Shown here: one piece after another, positions 1 through 8,012 of the stretch
Numbering within the stretch: position 1 is the first letter of the stretch
How the letters are laid out: each line of letters opens with the position of its first letter
Assembly: GCA_028700345.1 (NCBI GenBank)
Contig: JAQVSW010000007.1
Span: forward strand, 1-17,373
Direction: 5' to 3'
DNA: 17,373 bases
Source of the DNA: Candidatus Shapirobacteria bacterium
GTDB taxonomy: Bacteria; Patescibacteriota; Microgenomatia; UBA12405
The notes under the pieces: generated by a model
What the model saw: the letters and a program-made list of their open reading frames with translations, nothing else
Told to the model about the DNA's origin: nothing
Database searches by the model: none
Translations under genes and position numbers: made by a program

Positions 1-656
1 ATCAGCAAATAATATCCGATCTTACTGGTCGTCGCGACATTCAATATTTTCAAAATGGAGTTGATCAAAAATACATTGATGCTCCCATAAAAACCAAAAA
101 GTCTCCCAAACCCAGTATTCTTTTTGGGGTTTCCAATATGAAATGGATGCAAAACAGGGAATCTGTCGAGCTTATCTTAAATAAATACTGGCCCAAAATT
201 AAATCAGAAATCCCGGAGTGTCAGCTCTATATTATTGGCCGCTTTGCTCCAGATTTCTTTGGCAAAATGGCAAATGAGGATTTAATCGTCGCTGAAGCTG
301 ATAGTGATGGTCAAAAACATGATCCCCAGTTTTACTATCAGCATTCCTGGCTTCTCTTAGCTCCCATGGGCAGTGGGGGAGGGACTCGCAATAAATTCCT
401 TGAAGGCATGGCTTTTGGTCTCCCGGTGATTACCAATCCCCAGGGTGGGATGGGCAGCATCAAAATCGAAAATTATAAACACGCCATCGTCTGTCCCGAC
501 AAAGAGATTGTCAAAAACGCCGTTAAAATCTTAACTGATGCTAAATATAGACAAAAAATTGGGGCCAGTGCCCAAAAATTAATCAAAGATAAATATTCTT
601 TTGAAAAAGGAGTCGAAGGTCTAAATCAAATCTATGAAAGCATCACCAAAAAATAA
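1..656 (+). CDS. GT4-type glycosyltransferase, 5'-truncated
   Basis: C-terminal part of a GT-B fold glycosyltransferase that would transfer a sugar from a nucleotide-sugar donor. The reading frame is open to the left edge (first full codon at position 3), so the ATG at 138 is an internal methionine and the N-terminal acceptor domain lies outside the window. The visible 217 residues begin at the inter-domain region, where an N-G-V-D motif comes before the second Rossmann domain (FGVSNMKW). The signature GGGTRNKFLEGMAFGLPVI follows; it is the donor-binding segment of GT1/GT4 enzymes (Pfam Glyco_trans_1_4 type). The gene overlaps the following GT2 gene by 23 bases, so the two are probably co-transcribed and translationally coupled. 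Family is clear; donor and acceptor cannot be told from sequence. Confidence 0.85.
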   Translation, partial: QQIISDLTGRRDIQYFQNGVDQKYIDAPIKTKKSPKPSILFGVSNMKWMQNRESVELILNKYWPKIKSEIPECQLYIIGRFAPDFFGKMANEDLIVAEADSDGQKHDPQFYYQHSWLLLAPMGSGGGTRNKFLEGMAFGLPVITNPQGGMGSIKIENYKHAIVCPDKEIVKNAVKILTDAKYRQKIGASAQKLIKDKYSFEKGVEGLNQIYESITKK

Positions 657-1587
657 TACCATACTTTCGGTAATAGTTTTAAACTATAATTCTGGTCTCT
701 ATCTTAGTAACTGTCTTAAAAGTATTCTCGCGTCTACCCTTGGCGACTACTCAATTGAAGTCATCATCGCCGACAATGCCTCGACTGACTTTTCTTTTTC
801 AAAAGCTCAAAAAATAAAAAATTCTGACTCTAAAATAAAATTTATTTTTTATCCACTGGCAAAAAATATTGGTTTTTCGGCTGGCAACAACCAAGCTCTT
901 AAAAAAATTAATCCCCAGTCAAAACATGTTCTTTTTTTAAACCCCGATACTATTGTAAATGTCGATACTTTCAAAAAAATGCTCGATTTTTTCAAGTATC
1001 ACCCTGATGTCGACGCCGCTACTTGTAATTTAATTCTGGCTTTGACGGGCAAGACTCAACCCGAATCTCATCGAGGTTTTCCCACTCCCGGCAATTCATT
1101 TTGGCACTTTTTTGGTTTTGGCCTGCCCAAGCTTTTTCCCAAATCCAAATTATTTAATGGTTATTTCCTAGGACACCTTAATTACCAAAAAGTTCAAAAA
1201 ATTGACGCCTGTGTTGGTGCTTTTTTAATGGTCAAAAAAGAAGCGGGAGACGCAATTGGGTGGTGGAATGAAAAATATTTTTTTTATGGCGAAGATCTAG
1301 ATTTTTGTTGGCAATTAAAAAAACACGCCTTTTCTCTCTATTTTTATCCAGGCTGCAGCGCTACCCATTTTCAAGGAATTTCCTCAGGTATTATTTCCCA
1401 TTCTCAAAACAAATCAGCGGCCAGCAGGGACACAAAAATAAGATCCGCCATCGCCAGTACTGAGGCTATGAAAATATTTTATAAAGAAAACCTGATGTCC
1501 ACTTATCCCCAGCCACTTCACCCCATCATTAATCTCGGAATTATTTTTTTAGAAAAATATCGTTTATTCAGAGCTAAATATCTATGA
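634..1587 (+). CDS. GT2 family glycosyltransferase (rhamnosyltransferase-like)
   Basis: A 317-residue GT-A fold, inverting glycosyltransferase, probably cytoplasmic at the membrane face and building a surface glycan. Visible motifs in order: the nucleotide-binding start SVIVLNYNS (residues 12-20), DNAST-D (47-52), N-I-G-F-S-A-G-N-N, the LNPD metal/donor motif (N103-P104-D105), D-A-C-V-G-A-F before the acceptor region, and the catalytic-base segment FFYGEDLDFCWQL (E220, D221, D223). This is the pattern of WbbL/RfbF-type rhamnosyltransferases, although other deoxysugars are possible. The start overlaps the previous gene by 23 bases; the nearest purine-rich sequence (AAAAGGAG, about 606) is too far upstream to be a normal ribosome binding site. 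The stop TGA overlaps the next ATG in an ATGA arrangement. Confidence 0.9.
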   Translation: MKASPKNNTILSVIVLNYNSGLYLSNCLKSILASTLGDYSIEVIIADNASTDFSFSKAQKIKNSDSKIKFIFYPLAKNIGFSAGNNQALKKINPQSKHVLFLNPDTIVNVDTFKKMLDFFKYHPDVDAATCNLILALTGKTQPESHRGFPTPGNSFWHFFGFGLPKLFPKSKLFNGYFLGHLNYQKVQKIDACVGAFLMVKKEAGDAIGWWNEKYFFYGEDLDFCWQLKKHAFSLYFYPGCSATHFQGISSGIISHSQNKSAASRDTKIRSAIASTEAMKIFYKENLMSTYPQPLHPIINLGIIFLEKYRLFRAKYL

Positions 1588-2693
1588 CACAGCATATAGT
1601 GATAGATGCCAGACTCTACGGACCCAAACATACTGGTCTTGGCCGCTACACCAAAAATCTTCTCCTGGCTCTAAAAAATCTTCCCGATTTTAAAAAATAT
1701 AAATTTACCCTCCTCGTCTATCCTGAGCTTCTCGGTGAAATTTCAAGTCAATTAAAAGATAGCTACCAGTATGTCGCCACCCCTCTTCGTCATTATTCCC
1801 TCGCTGAGCAAATATTTTTACCCATCCTCCTGTCTAAACTAAAACCCGATCTGGTTCATTTTACTCATCTCGATAAACCTATTTTTTATTTCGCGCCCTC
1901 AGTGGTTACCGTCCATGATTTAATTCGCCATTTTTCCAAGGGTAGCGATACAACCACCAAAAGCCCTCTTCTATATTGGCCGAGATACTGGGCATATTTA
2001 CTTATGACCCGAATTATTTTTTATTCTTCTCATCTTATCGTCCCTAGTCATTTTTGGCGGGATTATATTATCAAAAAATATAAATACCCGCCTCAAAAAA
2101 TTATCATTACCTACGAAGCCGTCGATCCAAATTTCTTAAAACTAAAGGACCAAAGCACTAAAGCACCTAAAAACTATTTAATTTACACCGGCAATCTTTA
2201 TCCCCATAAAAATATTGGGATAATTTTAAAAGCCTTGAAAAAACTTCCCAATTTAAAATTAAAAATTATATGTGCCCGCTCTCTTTTTAGCCAAAAAATC
2301 GAAAAACAAATTTCTCAGCAGAGGCTTCAAAAACAAGTCGAGTTTCTGGGTTATGTTCCCGATGATAAATTTTCCATTCTTTATCAGCGGGCTCTCGCTC
2401 TTGTCCACCCCTCCTTTCTAGAAGGCTTTTCTCTGACTGGACTCGAAGCCATGGCCCTAAATTGTCCCGTCATTGCCGCCTCTTCTTCTTGTTTACCTGA
2501 AATTTATCAGGATTCCGTTTTGTATTTTGATCCCAATAATCCCTCTGACCTCGTAAAACAAATTAAATTACTTCAAAAATCAAAAGACCTTAGAAAAAAA
2601 CTAATCGCTCTCGGTCAAAAACAAGTTGTCAAATATTCCTGGTCAAAGACGGCTCGGGAAACTTTAGACTTTTATAAAAAAATTGTTAAATAA
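1584..2693 (+). CDS. GT4 family glycosyltransferase
   Basis: A 369-residue retaining GT-B glycosyltransferase. The N-terminus has the family hallmark I-D-A-R-x-Y-G-x(4)-T-G-L-G-R-Y-x(2)-N-L, followed by a V-H-D-L segment (VTVHDLI). The second domain starts at YLIYTGNLYPHKN, where the glycine-rich loop and basic residues bind the donor. The retaining-GT E-x7-E motif is E280 and E288 in EGFSLTGLEAMA. It is close to the mannosyltransferase-like GT4 proteins of O-antigen and exopolysaccharide clusters, and the adjacent GDP-mannose pyrophosphorylase makes mannose a reasonable but unproven donor. The start overlaps the upstream stop by four bases (ATGA), and no Shine-Dalgarno is visible, so reinitiation is likely. 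The end overlaps the next gene by 11 bases. Confidence 0.9.
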   Translation: MTQHIVIDARLYGPKHTGLGRYTKNLLLALKNLPDFKKYKFTLLVYPELLGEISSQLKDSYQYVATPLRHYSLAEQIFLPILLSKLKPDLVHFTHLDKPIFYFAPSVVTVHDLIRHFSKGSDTTTKSPLLYWPRYWAYLLMTRIIFYSSHLIVPSHFWRDYIIKKYKYPPQKIIITYEAVDPNFLKLKDQSTKAPKNYLIYTGNLYPHKNIGIILKALKKLPNLKLKIICARSLFSQKIEKQISQQRLQKQVEFLGYVPDDKFSILYQRALALVHPSFLEGFSLTGLEAMALNCPVIAASSSCLPEIYQDSVLYFDPNNPSDLVKQIKLLQKSKDLRKKLIALGQKQVVKYSWSKTARETLDFYKKIVK

Positions 2694-3741
2694 AAATTTA
2701 AAGATTGCTATCTATTACGACTGGCTAAATCAGTGGGGTGGTGCCGAGCGAGTTTTACTCGACTTACTCGAGCTTTATCCAAGCGCTGACCTCTACACTC
2801 TCAATTATCAACCAGAAAAATGTCCTTGGCTGCCAAAAAATCATCATATTTATTCCTTAAATCTAAAAAATAAATTAATTTATTCACCTTTTTATGCCTA
2901 TAAACTCGAACAAATTGATTTTTCAGCCTATGACATCCTAATTTCCACTACTTCCCATATTGGTCACTGCTTCCTCACTCTCCCTAAAACTTTATTTATT
3001 TGTTATTTCCACAATATCAACCGCTATCTCTATCAAAACCCACCCCGGCTCCTAAAACCTATTTTAAATAAATACCAAAGCACCGATAAAATTTACGGAC
3101 AGCGTCCCGATTATCTTTTTTGTAATTCAAAAAGTGTCGCCTCTCGGATAAAAAAACACTACCATCGAGATGCCAGTCTAATTTACCCCGGCATTGATCT
3201 TGAAAAATTTACTCCCAACCATCAAAAGCCCGAGCCCTATTTTCTAATTGTTTCCCGTCTCGTCCCTCATAAAAAAATAGATTTAGTGATTGAAGCCTTT
3301 CAAGAAAGTCAATACCAGCTAAAAATTCTCGGCGGAGGTCGCGAAGAAAAGTATCTTAAGTGCCTAGCCGAGGGTTTTAACAATATCGAGTTTATAAACA
3401 AGGTTAGTGAGCCTGAGCTAATCAAGCTTTATCAAAATTGCACTGCCCTTATTTACCCTCAAGAAGAAGATTTTGGCCTCACTGCCATCGAGGCTCAGGC
3501 CTGCGGCAGAGGAGTCATTGCCTTTAACCAGGGTGGAGCCACAGAAACAATAATTGATCAAAAAACAGGCATTTTATTTGATAAACAGGACAAAGAGTCA
3601 CTGCTTTTAGCCATTCAAAAATATCTAAAATCACCTCCGAGTAGTGACAAGACTCGTCTCCAGGCTGAAAAATTTAATCGCGACAGCTTTATGTTAAACT
3701 TTAAAAAACAAGTCGACAGCCTATGGTCAAAAAGACAATAA
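2683..3741 (+). CDS. GT4 glycosyltransferase, WbaZ-like, TTG start
   Basis: A 352-residue GT4 enzyme resembling WbaZ-type mannosyltransferases. The start I-Y-Y-D-W-L-N-x-W-G-G-A-E-R-V is typical of that subgroup, as are C-Y-F-H-N in the first domain, the linker IYPGIDLEKFTP, the donor-domain start FLIVSRLVPHKKIDLVIEA, and the E-x7-E pair E262/E270 in EEDFGLTAIEAQACG. The start is inferred to be the TTG at 2683: there is no in-frame ATG before the conserved N-terminus, and an in-frame TAG lies just upstream (2665-2667). It overlaps the preceding gene by 11 bases, and its own end overlaps manC by 19 bases. Substrate specificity is inferred only; a mannosyl donor would fit the neighbouring manC. 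Confidence 0.88.
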   Translation: MLNKNLKIAIYYDWLNQWGGAERVLLDLLELYPSADLYTLNYQPEKCPWLPKNHHIYSLNLKNKLIYSPFYAYKLEQIDFSAYDILISTTSHIGHCFLTLPKTLFICYFHNINRYLYQNPPRLLKPILNKYQSTDKIYGQRPDYLFCNSKSVASRIKKHYHRDASLIYPGIDLEKFTPNHQKPEPYFLIVSRLVPHKKIDLVIEAFQESQYQLKILGGGREEKYLKCLAEGFNNIEFINKVSEPELIKLYQNCTALIYPQEEDFGLTAIEAQACGRGVIAFNQGGATETIIDQKTGILFDKQDKESLLLAIQKYLKSPPSSDKTRLQAEKFNRDSFMLNFKKQVDSLWSKRQ

Positions 3742-4817
3742 ATAGTCATTATATCGTCATCCTCTGCGGCGGTACCGGACCAAGGCTTTGGCCCCTCTCA
3801 AGAGTTGAGCGTCCCAAACAATTTCTGAATTTATTTTCAGAAAATTCACTCATTAAAGAAACATTTTTAAGAGCTAAAAGAATTGTCCCCACCAAAAATA
3901 TCTATCTCGTCACCAATGTTAAATATGAAGCTCAGATCAAAAATAATTTAAAAGGTCTGGCTTTGCCTCAAAATATCTTGGCTGAGCCGCAAAAGAAAAA
4001 TACTGCCATGGCTCTTCTTTATGCCAGCGCCGCCATTAGTCAAAAAGATCCCAGTGCCACCATTACTTCTTTTCCCTCTGATCATTTTATTAGTCAGCTA
4101 GTAAATTTTGATAAAGATATCAAAAAAAGTTTTAAATTAGCCCAAAATAAGGCCATTGTTACCTTGGGAATTAAGCCCAATTCTCCCTCTCCTTCTTTTG
4201 GTTACATTAGTATCAATTCCCAAAATCAAGTCACTGGCTTTATTGAAAAACCTTCCTTGCTCGAAGCTCAAAAATTAATTAAAAAAAGCAGTTGTTTTTG
4301 GAATAGCGGCATTTATACTTTCAAAATTGAGACCTTACTCGAAGAATTTAAACTCTATGCCAAGGAGTATCTCCCTCTTTACAACAAACTTATCGACAAT
4401 TTAGATCACCCCAGAGTTGTACAAAAAATTTATTCTCTGGCTCCCTCACTGCCCATCGACACTGCTATTTCTGAAAAATCAAAAAAATTAATTTTGATTC
4501 CTGCTTCTTTTAATTGGAATGACATTGGAGAATGGAAATCAATTTACGAGGAGCTTCCCAAAATTGGCAATAATTTTGCCCTACTCCCAAAAAATCAAAA
4601 ATTTGTAGAGGTAAATTCCAAAAATTGCCTTTTAGTTTCAAGTCCCTCCAAAATAATTGGCCTTGTCGATGTCAATAATCTCGCCATTATCGATACTCCT
4701 GATGCCCTTTTAATCTGTAATATTGCCACTGATGGTAGTTTTCATGTCCGAAATCTCGTTACTAAAATAGTCAGCAATCTTAAATTAAAACATTTTTTTA
4801 CCGGCAAACATGACTAG
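3723..4817 (+). CDS. manC: Mannose-1-phosphate guanylyltransferase (GDP-mannose pyrophosphorylase)
   Basis: Makes GDP-mannose from mannose-1-phosphate and GTP in the cytoplasm, giving donor sugar to the adjacent glycosyltransferases. The 364-residue protein has the nucleotidyltransferase signature C-G-G-T-G-P-R-L-W-P-L-S-R with P-K-Q-F (residues 15-34), the F-P-S-D-H metal-binding motif near residue 118, G-Y-I, F-I-E-K-P, W-N-S-G-I-Y, and S-F-N-W-N-D-I-G-E-W near 260. It ends after a short left-handed beta-helix-like region (FVEVNSKNCLL onward) and lacks the C-terminal cupin isomerase domain of the roughly 470-residue bifunctional ManC/AlgA proteins, so it is the monofunctional form. No phosphomannomutase or mannose-6-phosphate isomerase is in the window. 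The start overlaps the upstream gene by 19 bases and the end overlaps the next by 8. Confidence 0.92.
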   Translation: MVKKTINSHYIVILCGGTGPRLWPLSRVERPKQFLNLFSENSLIKETFLRAKRIVPTKNIYLVTNVKYEAQIKNNLKGLALPQNILAEPQKKNTAMALLYASAAISQKDPSATITSFPSDHFISQLVNFDKDIKKSFKLAQNKAIVTLGIKPNSPSPSFGYISINSQNQVTGFIEKPSLLEAQKLIKKSSCFWNSGIYTFKIETLLEEFKLYAKEYLPLYNKLIDNLDHPRVVQKIYSLAPSLPIDTAISEKSKKLILIPASFNWNDIGEWKSIYEELPKIGNNFALLPKNQKFVEVNSKNCLLVSSPSKIIGLVDVNNLAIIDTPDALLICNIATDGSFHVRNLVTKIVSNLKLKHFFTGKHD

Positions 4818-5475
4818 AAAATCTCTCCCTTTTTATTCTCTCCGGGTGAAATTATTTGAGCCCATAAAAAGAGCCATCGATATTTTCTCATCTCTATTTT
4901 TACTTATAATTTTTTCCCCTGTTTTAATCATCACTTCTATTCTTATAAAAATTACTTCCAAGGGACCCATAATTTTTAAACAGCTCCGAGTAGGGAGAAA
5001 TCGACTCTTTCATATGTATAAATTTCGCTCCATGCGCATCGGTGATAATGATAAGTTTTTAAAAGAAAATTATCCGGAGCTTTGGAAAAAATACAAAGCC
5101 AATGATTGGAAACTTTCTACAAAAGAAGACCCTAGGGTTACCCTAATTGGCAAATTTATTAGATCTACTTCAATTGACGAAATGCCCCAATTTCTCAATG
5201 TTTTAAAAGGAGAAATGAGTCTGGTTGGCCCCAGGGCCTACCGCGATGAGGAGTTAAAAGAATATGCTAGCAAGTATCCTCAAACCCAAAAATATATTCA
5301 TATTATTCGTAGCGCCAAACCCGGCATCACTGGTTCCTGGCAAGTCTCGGGTCGAAATGAGCTTTCCTTTGAAAAAAGGGCTAAATTAGATGCCGAGTAT
5401 ATTATCAATCGCTCTCTTGCCGACGAGCTTCTTATCATTCTAAAAACTCCTTTGGCTATGATATCTCCCTGGTAA
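4810..5475 (+). CDS. Bacterial sugar transferase (polyprenyl-phosphate sugar-1-phosphate transferase)
   Basis: A 221-residue member of the bacterial sugar transferase family (Pfam PF02397, as in WcaJ, EpsL and PglC). These monotopic membrane enzymes move a sugar-1-phosphate onto undecaprenyl phosphate, the first membrane step of exopolysaccharide or glycoprotein glycan assembly. Visible are a hydrophobic re-entrant/TM segment at about residues 24-46, K-G-P-I-I-F-K-Q-x-R-V-G-R, MYKFRSM (69-75), the catalytic-region R-S-T-S-I-D-E-M-P-Q-F (D123, E124), MSLVGPRAY, and PGITGSWQVSGRNELSFE. It lacks the large N-terminal multi-TM domain of WcaJ, so it is the small PglC-like form. Canonical LVGPRP is LVGPRA here, a minor change. 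It is the last gene of the glycan cassette; a 20-base gap with a promoter-like sequence follows. Confidence 0.92.
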   Translation: MTRKSLPFYSLRVKLFEPIKRAIDIFSSLFLLIIFSPVLIITSILIKITSKGPIIFKQLRVGRNRLFHMYKFRSMRIGDNDKFLKENYPELWKKYKANDWKLSTKEDPRVTLIGKFIRSTSIDEMPQFLNVLKGEMSLVGPRAYRDEELKEYASKYPQTQKYIHIIRSAKPGITGSWQVSGRNELSFEKRAKLDAEYIINRSLADELLIILKTPLAMISPW

Positions 5476-5480
5476 ATTCG

Positions 5481-5489
5481 TGTTAAACT
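5481..5489 (+). promoter_or_regulatory. Extended -10 promoter before the DUF4012 gene
   Basis: TGT-TAAACT: an extended -10 (TGn) followed by a hexamer fitting TAnnnT, ending six bases before the ATG at 5496. Transcription would normally start about at the A of the ATG, giving a leaderless message. No convincing -35 is visible at 16-18 bases spacing. It lies in the short gap after the sugar transferase gene. Assignment is by pattern and by recurrence at other gapped junctions. Confidence 0.5.
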
Positions 5490-5495
5490 TTACTC

Positions 5496-7436
5496 ATGGA
5501 AATTCCATCTAAACTGACAAAAAACAAAAGTCCTAAAGCTCCAAAAATAAAAAAAATTAAAATCTCTCCAAAAACTAAAAAAATCCTTTTAATCATTGGA
5601 GCTGTCTTTTTTACTCTCTTTCTCTTTCTTTTTTTATTTTTATATTTACCAGGAAAAAGTCTCCTGGCTCAAATCAACAAGACCAAAACTGTCGCCCAGT
5701 CACTTTCAGTCGCTATTTCCGAAAAAGATTTAGCTAAAAGCAAAGATATTGTTGCCTCTCTCCGCCAAGATATCAAAACAATTGATGGCAAATTTAAAAA
5801 ATTAGCCTATCTAAAGGTTGTCCCTATCGCTAGCAGTTATTATCATGATGGTCAAAACTTAATTAAAATTGGTGATGATGCCCTAGAGACTGGAGAAATT
5901 GTTATCAAAGCCATCGAGCCCTATCAAGATTTTCTTGGCTTTAAGGGTGAAGCTACCAGTAGCTCCGAAACCACCGAAGATAGAATTGCCTTTTTAACTC
6001 AATCAATTGAAAGCATTTTGCCCCACTTTGATTTAATCGAAAGCAAAATAAACGAAATTGACACCTTAATCAATCAAATTGACATCAATCGCTACCCCCA
6101 GGAGTATAAAGGTATTCCTCTTCATACTGATTTTAATAAAGCTCGGGAAATGATTGGTGAAATAAAAAATTATGTTAGCAACAGTAAACCTATTCTAAGG
6201 GAGGTACCTTGGCTTCTCGGCAAAGACGATATCCGCAATTATCTGGTCATTTTTCAAAATGACGGCGAACTTCGCCCTAGCGGCGGCTTTTGGACTGCCT
6301 ATACCACCTTAAAAGTTGATAATGGCAAAATTATTCCCGGAGTCTCCAGCAATATTTACGATCTTGATGACAAGCTCTCAAGCACCACCCCTGCCCCTCG
6401 AATCATCAAGTCTTACCATATTAATGTCCCTTATTTAAATCTACGCGATAGCAATTTATCACCTGATTTTCCTATCGATGCCCAAATATTTCTTGATGGC
6501 TACTACAAAGCCATGGGGAAAAGAACTACTTTTGACGCTGTCATAGCTCTGGACACCCAATTTCTCGTTGATTTAGTTAAAGTCCTTGGAAAACTAGACA
6601 CCCGAGTTGGGACCTTTACCAGTGATCCTGACCCCCGCTGTGACGGTTGTCCCAAAATTATTTATGATCTCGAATGGATAGCGGGGCGGCCCCGAAACTA
6701 TATCGAAGCCGACAGAAAAGGTTTTCTTGGCCCTCTCATGCAATCACTTCTCGCTAATGCCTTGGGCTCAGAAAAAGACAAGATTGGTCCCTTAGCTCAA
6801 GCTTTTTTTAATAATCTCAACCAAAAACACATTCTCTTTTATTTCACTCCTCCAGAAATTCAGGAGGCCGCTCTCAAGGCTAATATTGCCGGACATATTA
6901 TGCAAACAAACGACAATATTGATTATTTCCATCTCAATGATGCCAATTTTGCCTCTGCCAAAAGCAATATTTTTATTACCCAAAAAATTAATCACGAAAT
7001 CACCACCAAAGACGGCAATATTGAACACAAAATTACCATTACCTATACCAATCCCAGTAAAGCCTCAAACTGTAATTTAGAAAAAGGGGATTTGTGTTTA
7101 AATGCCGCTGCTTACCGCAATTTATTTAGATTTTATCTTCCCCTGGGTAGTGAGCTTATTAAAATGACTGGCTCAGAAATAGAGCCTCTCAAATATGAAG
7201 AGCTAGGTAAACAAGTTTTTGAAGGTTTTTATGGCAATAAATATCCCCTATATGCCAACTCCTCTTCTAAGGTCTCAATTCAATATACAACCTCAATTAA
7301 AGCCAGTAAAAATTACAGCCTCTATCTCCAAAAACAACCGGGGACAAAAGCTGTTGAATACGAACTCTCTGTCAACGGGGGAGATCCAGAAAAATTTTCC
7401 TGGGAAGCTGATAAAACCATCAAACTTTCACTCTAA
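5496..7436 (+). CDS. DUF4012 membrane-anchored protein
   Basis: A 646-residue protein of the DUF4012 family (Pfam PF13196), common in Patescibacteria and some Actinobacteria near polysaccharide genes and of unknown function. A lysine-rich cytoplasmic tail (residues 1-28) is followed by one strongly hydrophobic segment (about 29-51) without a signal-peptidase site, so it is probably an anchored protein with a large external domain. A helical stretch follows (about 55-235). The family core then begins near residue 241 with YLVIFQNDGELRPSGGFW; the N-x-E-L-R-P-x-G-G-F pattern is diagnostic. The C-terminal part carries beta-rich repeats ending in YSLYLQKQPG, also typical of the family. It has its own promoter-like element and overlaps recO by one base (TAATG). 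A role in assembling or anchoring the glycan made upstream is inferred from position only. Confidence 0.88.
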   Translation: MEIPSKLTKNKSPKAPKIKKIKISPKTKKILLIIGAVFFTLFLFLFLFLYLPGKSLLAQINKTKTVAQSLSVAISEKDLAKSKDIVASLRQDIKTIDGKFKKLAYLKVVPIASSYYHDGQNLIKIGDDALETGEIVIKAIEPYQDFLGFKGEATSSSETTEDRIAFLTQSIESILPHFDLIESKINEIDTLINQIDINRYPQEYKGIPLHTDFNKAREMIGEIKNYVSNSKPILREVPWLLGKDDIRNYLVIFQNDGELRPSGGFWTAYTTLKVDNGKIIPGVSSNIYDLDDKLSSTTPAPRIIKSYHINVPYLNLRDSNLSPDFPIDAQIFLDGYYKAMGKRTTFDAVIALDTQFLVDLVKVLGKLDTRVGTFTSDPDPRCDGCPKIIYDLEWIAGRPRNYIEADRKGFLGPLMQSLLANALGSEKDKIGPLAQAFFNNLNQKHILFYFTPPEIQEAALKANIAGHIMQTNDNIDYFHLNDANFASAKSNIFITQKINHEITTKDGNIEHKITITYTNPSKASNCNLEKGDLCLNAAAYRNLFRFYLPLGSELIKMTGSEIEPLKYEELGKQVFEGFYGNKYPLYANSSSKVSIQYTTSIKASKNYSLYLQKQPGTKAVEYELSVNGGDPEKFSWEADKTIKLSL

Positions 7437-7996
7437 TGCCCAAATTTATTTCAACGCAGGCCCTGGTAATCAACAAAGAGCGTCGCTTTGAAGGGGATTT
7501 ACAAATAACCTTATTAACCCCAAACTTTGGCAAGATAAAGTGTTTAGCCAAGGGAGCACAGTCACTCAAAAGCCGGCGTCTTGGCCATCTTGAAATTGGG
7601 ACTATCATCAAGACTAGTCTCTACGATAAAAATTCTTTTTATTGGCTTTCTGAAACTGAATCCATCGCTGCCTTTCTTCACCCTTCTTCCTTTTTAAGCC
7701 AAATTAATCTTCTTTTTTATTTTTTAGAAATAGTCAATAAACTCCTTCCCTTCGATCAAAAACAAAGTGAACTTTATCAAATCGTGATCAGGGGAGTGAA
7801 ATCAATCAGTCATAATCACTATGCCAGCTTTATCAAAGAGGAAATGAATTTCTTAAGTGAGCTTGGTTATGGTCTGCCTCCGGAAATAACAACTTCCTTT
7901 AACAAAAAAGATTATAAAAGCACTCAAAATTTAATTAAAAAATACTGTGAATCAATTATCGAAAAACCTCTCTATAGCCATAAACTCTTTAATTAA
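7436..7996 (+). CDS. recO: DNA repair protein RecO, short form
   Basis: RecO loads RecA onto SSB-coated single-stranded DNA and anneals strands in the RecFOR pathway. The 186-residue product has the N-terminal OB-fold pattern: an S-T-Q-A-L-V-I start, a Y-x-G/E-x-D-x(2)-I-T-L-L-like strand (FEGDLQITLLTPNFGKIK), K-G-A-Q, and L-G-H-L-E-I-G. A helical domain contains FIKEEMNFLSELGYGLPPE, which matches the conserved F-x(2)-x-L-L-x-x-L-G-Y-G region of RecO. Typical RecO is about 240 residues with a four-cysteine zinc finger. Here there is a single cysteine near the C-terminus and no zinc-finger pattern. The start ATG overlaps the DUF4012 stop by one base, and no other start fits better. Confidence 0.75.
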   Translation: MPKFISTQALVINKERRFEGDLQITLLTPNFGKIKCLAKGAQSLKSRRLGHLEIGTIIKTSLYDKNSFYWLSETESIAAFLHPSSFLSQINLLFYFLEIVNKLLPFDQKQSELYQIVIRGVKSISHNHYASFIKEEMNFLSELGYGLPPEITTSFNKKDYKSTQNLIKKYCESIIEKPLYSHKLFN

Positions 7997-8001
7997 TCAG
8001 T

Positions 8002-8007
8002 TATAAT
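8002..8007 (+). promoter_or_regulatory. -10 hexamer TATAAT directly before glyS
   Basis: A perfect TATAAT ends five bases before the ATG of the glycyl-tRNA synthetase gene, in the 16-base gap after recO. The predicted transcription start coincides with the start codon, so the mRNA would be leaderless. No TTGACA-like -35 is seen at normal spacing and there is no TGn extension. The ten-base sequence TAATCAGTTA running into this hexamer recurs before the lipoprotein gene at 9314-9323. Confidence 0.6.
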
Positions 8008-8012
8008 AAAGC

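Noticed and set aside
138..656. Start of the first glycosyltransferase at ATG 138
   Set aside because: The frame stays open to the left edge and the upstream residues (N-G-V-D, then F-G-V-S-N-M) are conserved GT4 sequence, so this Met is internal and the gene is truncated by the window.
685..690. Other TATAAT copies, e.g. in the GT2 gene and near 13213, 14240, 15087 and 16975
   Set aside because: They encode Tyr-Asn within genes, are far from any start codon and are not at gene junctions, so they are not called promoters.
1585..1587. UGA recoded as glycine (as in Gracilibacteria/Absconditabacteria)
   Set aside because: TGA ends the GT2 gene at the expected place in an ATGA overlap, and no in-frame TGA was seen inside the conserved proteins, where a recoded genome would have many. 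All glycines in catalytic motifs use GGN.
6792..7028. Antisense and out-of-frame open frames inside the DUF4012 gene and other genes
   Set aside because: They lie fully within well-supported genes and have low-complexity or unnatural composition with no recognisable domain. They are shadows of the true frame.
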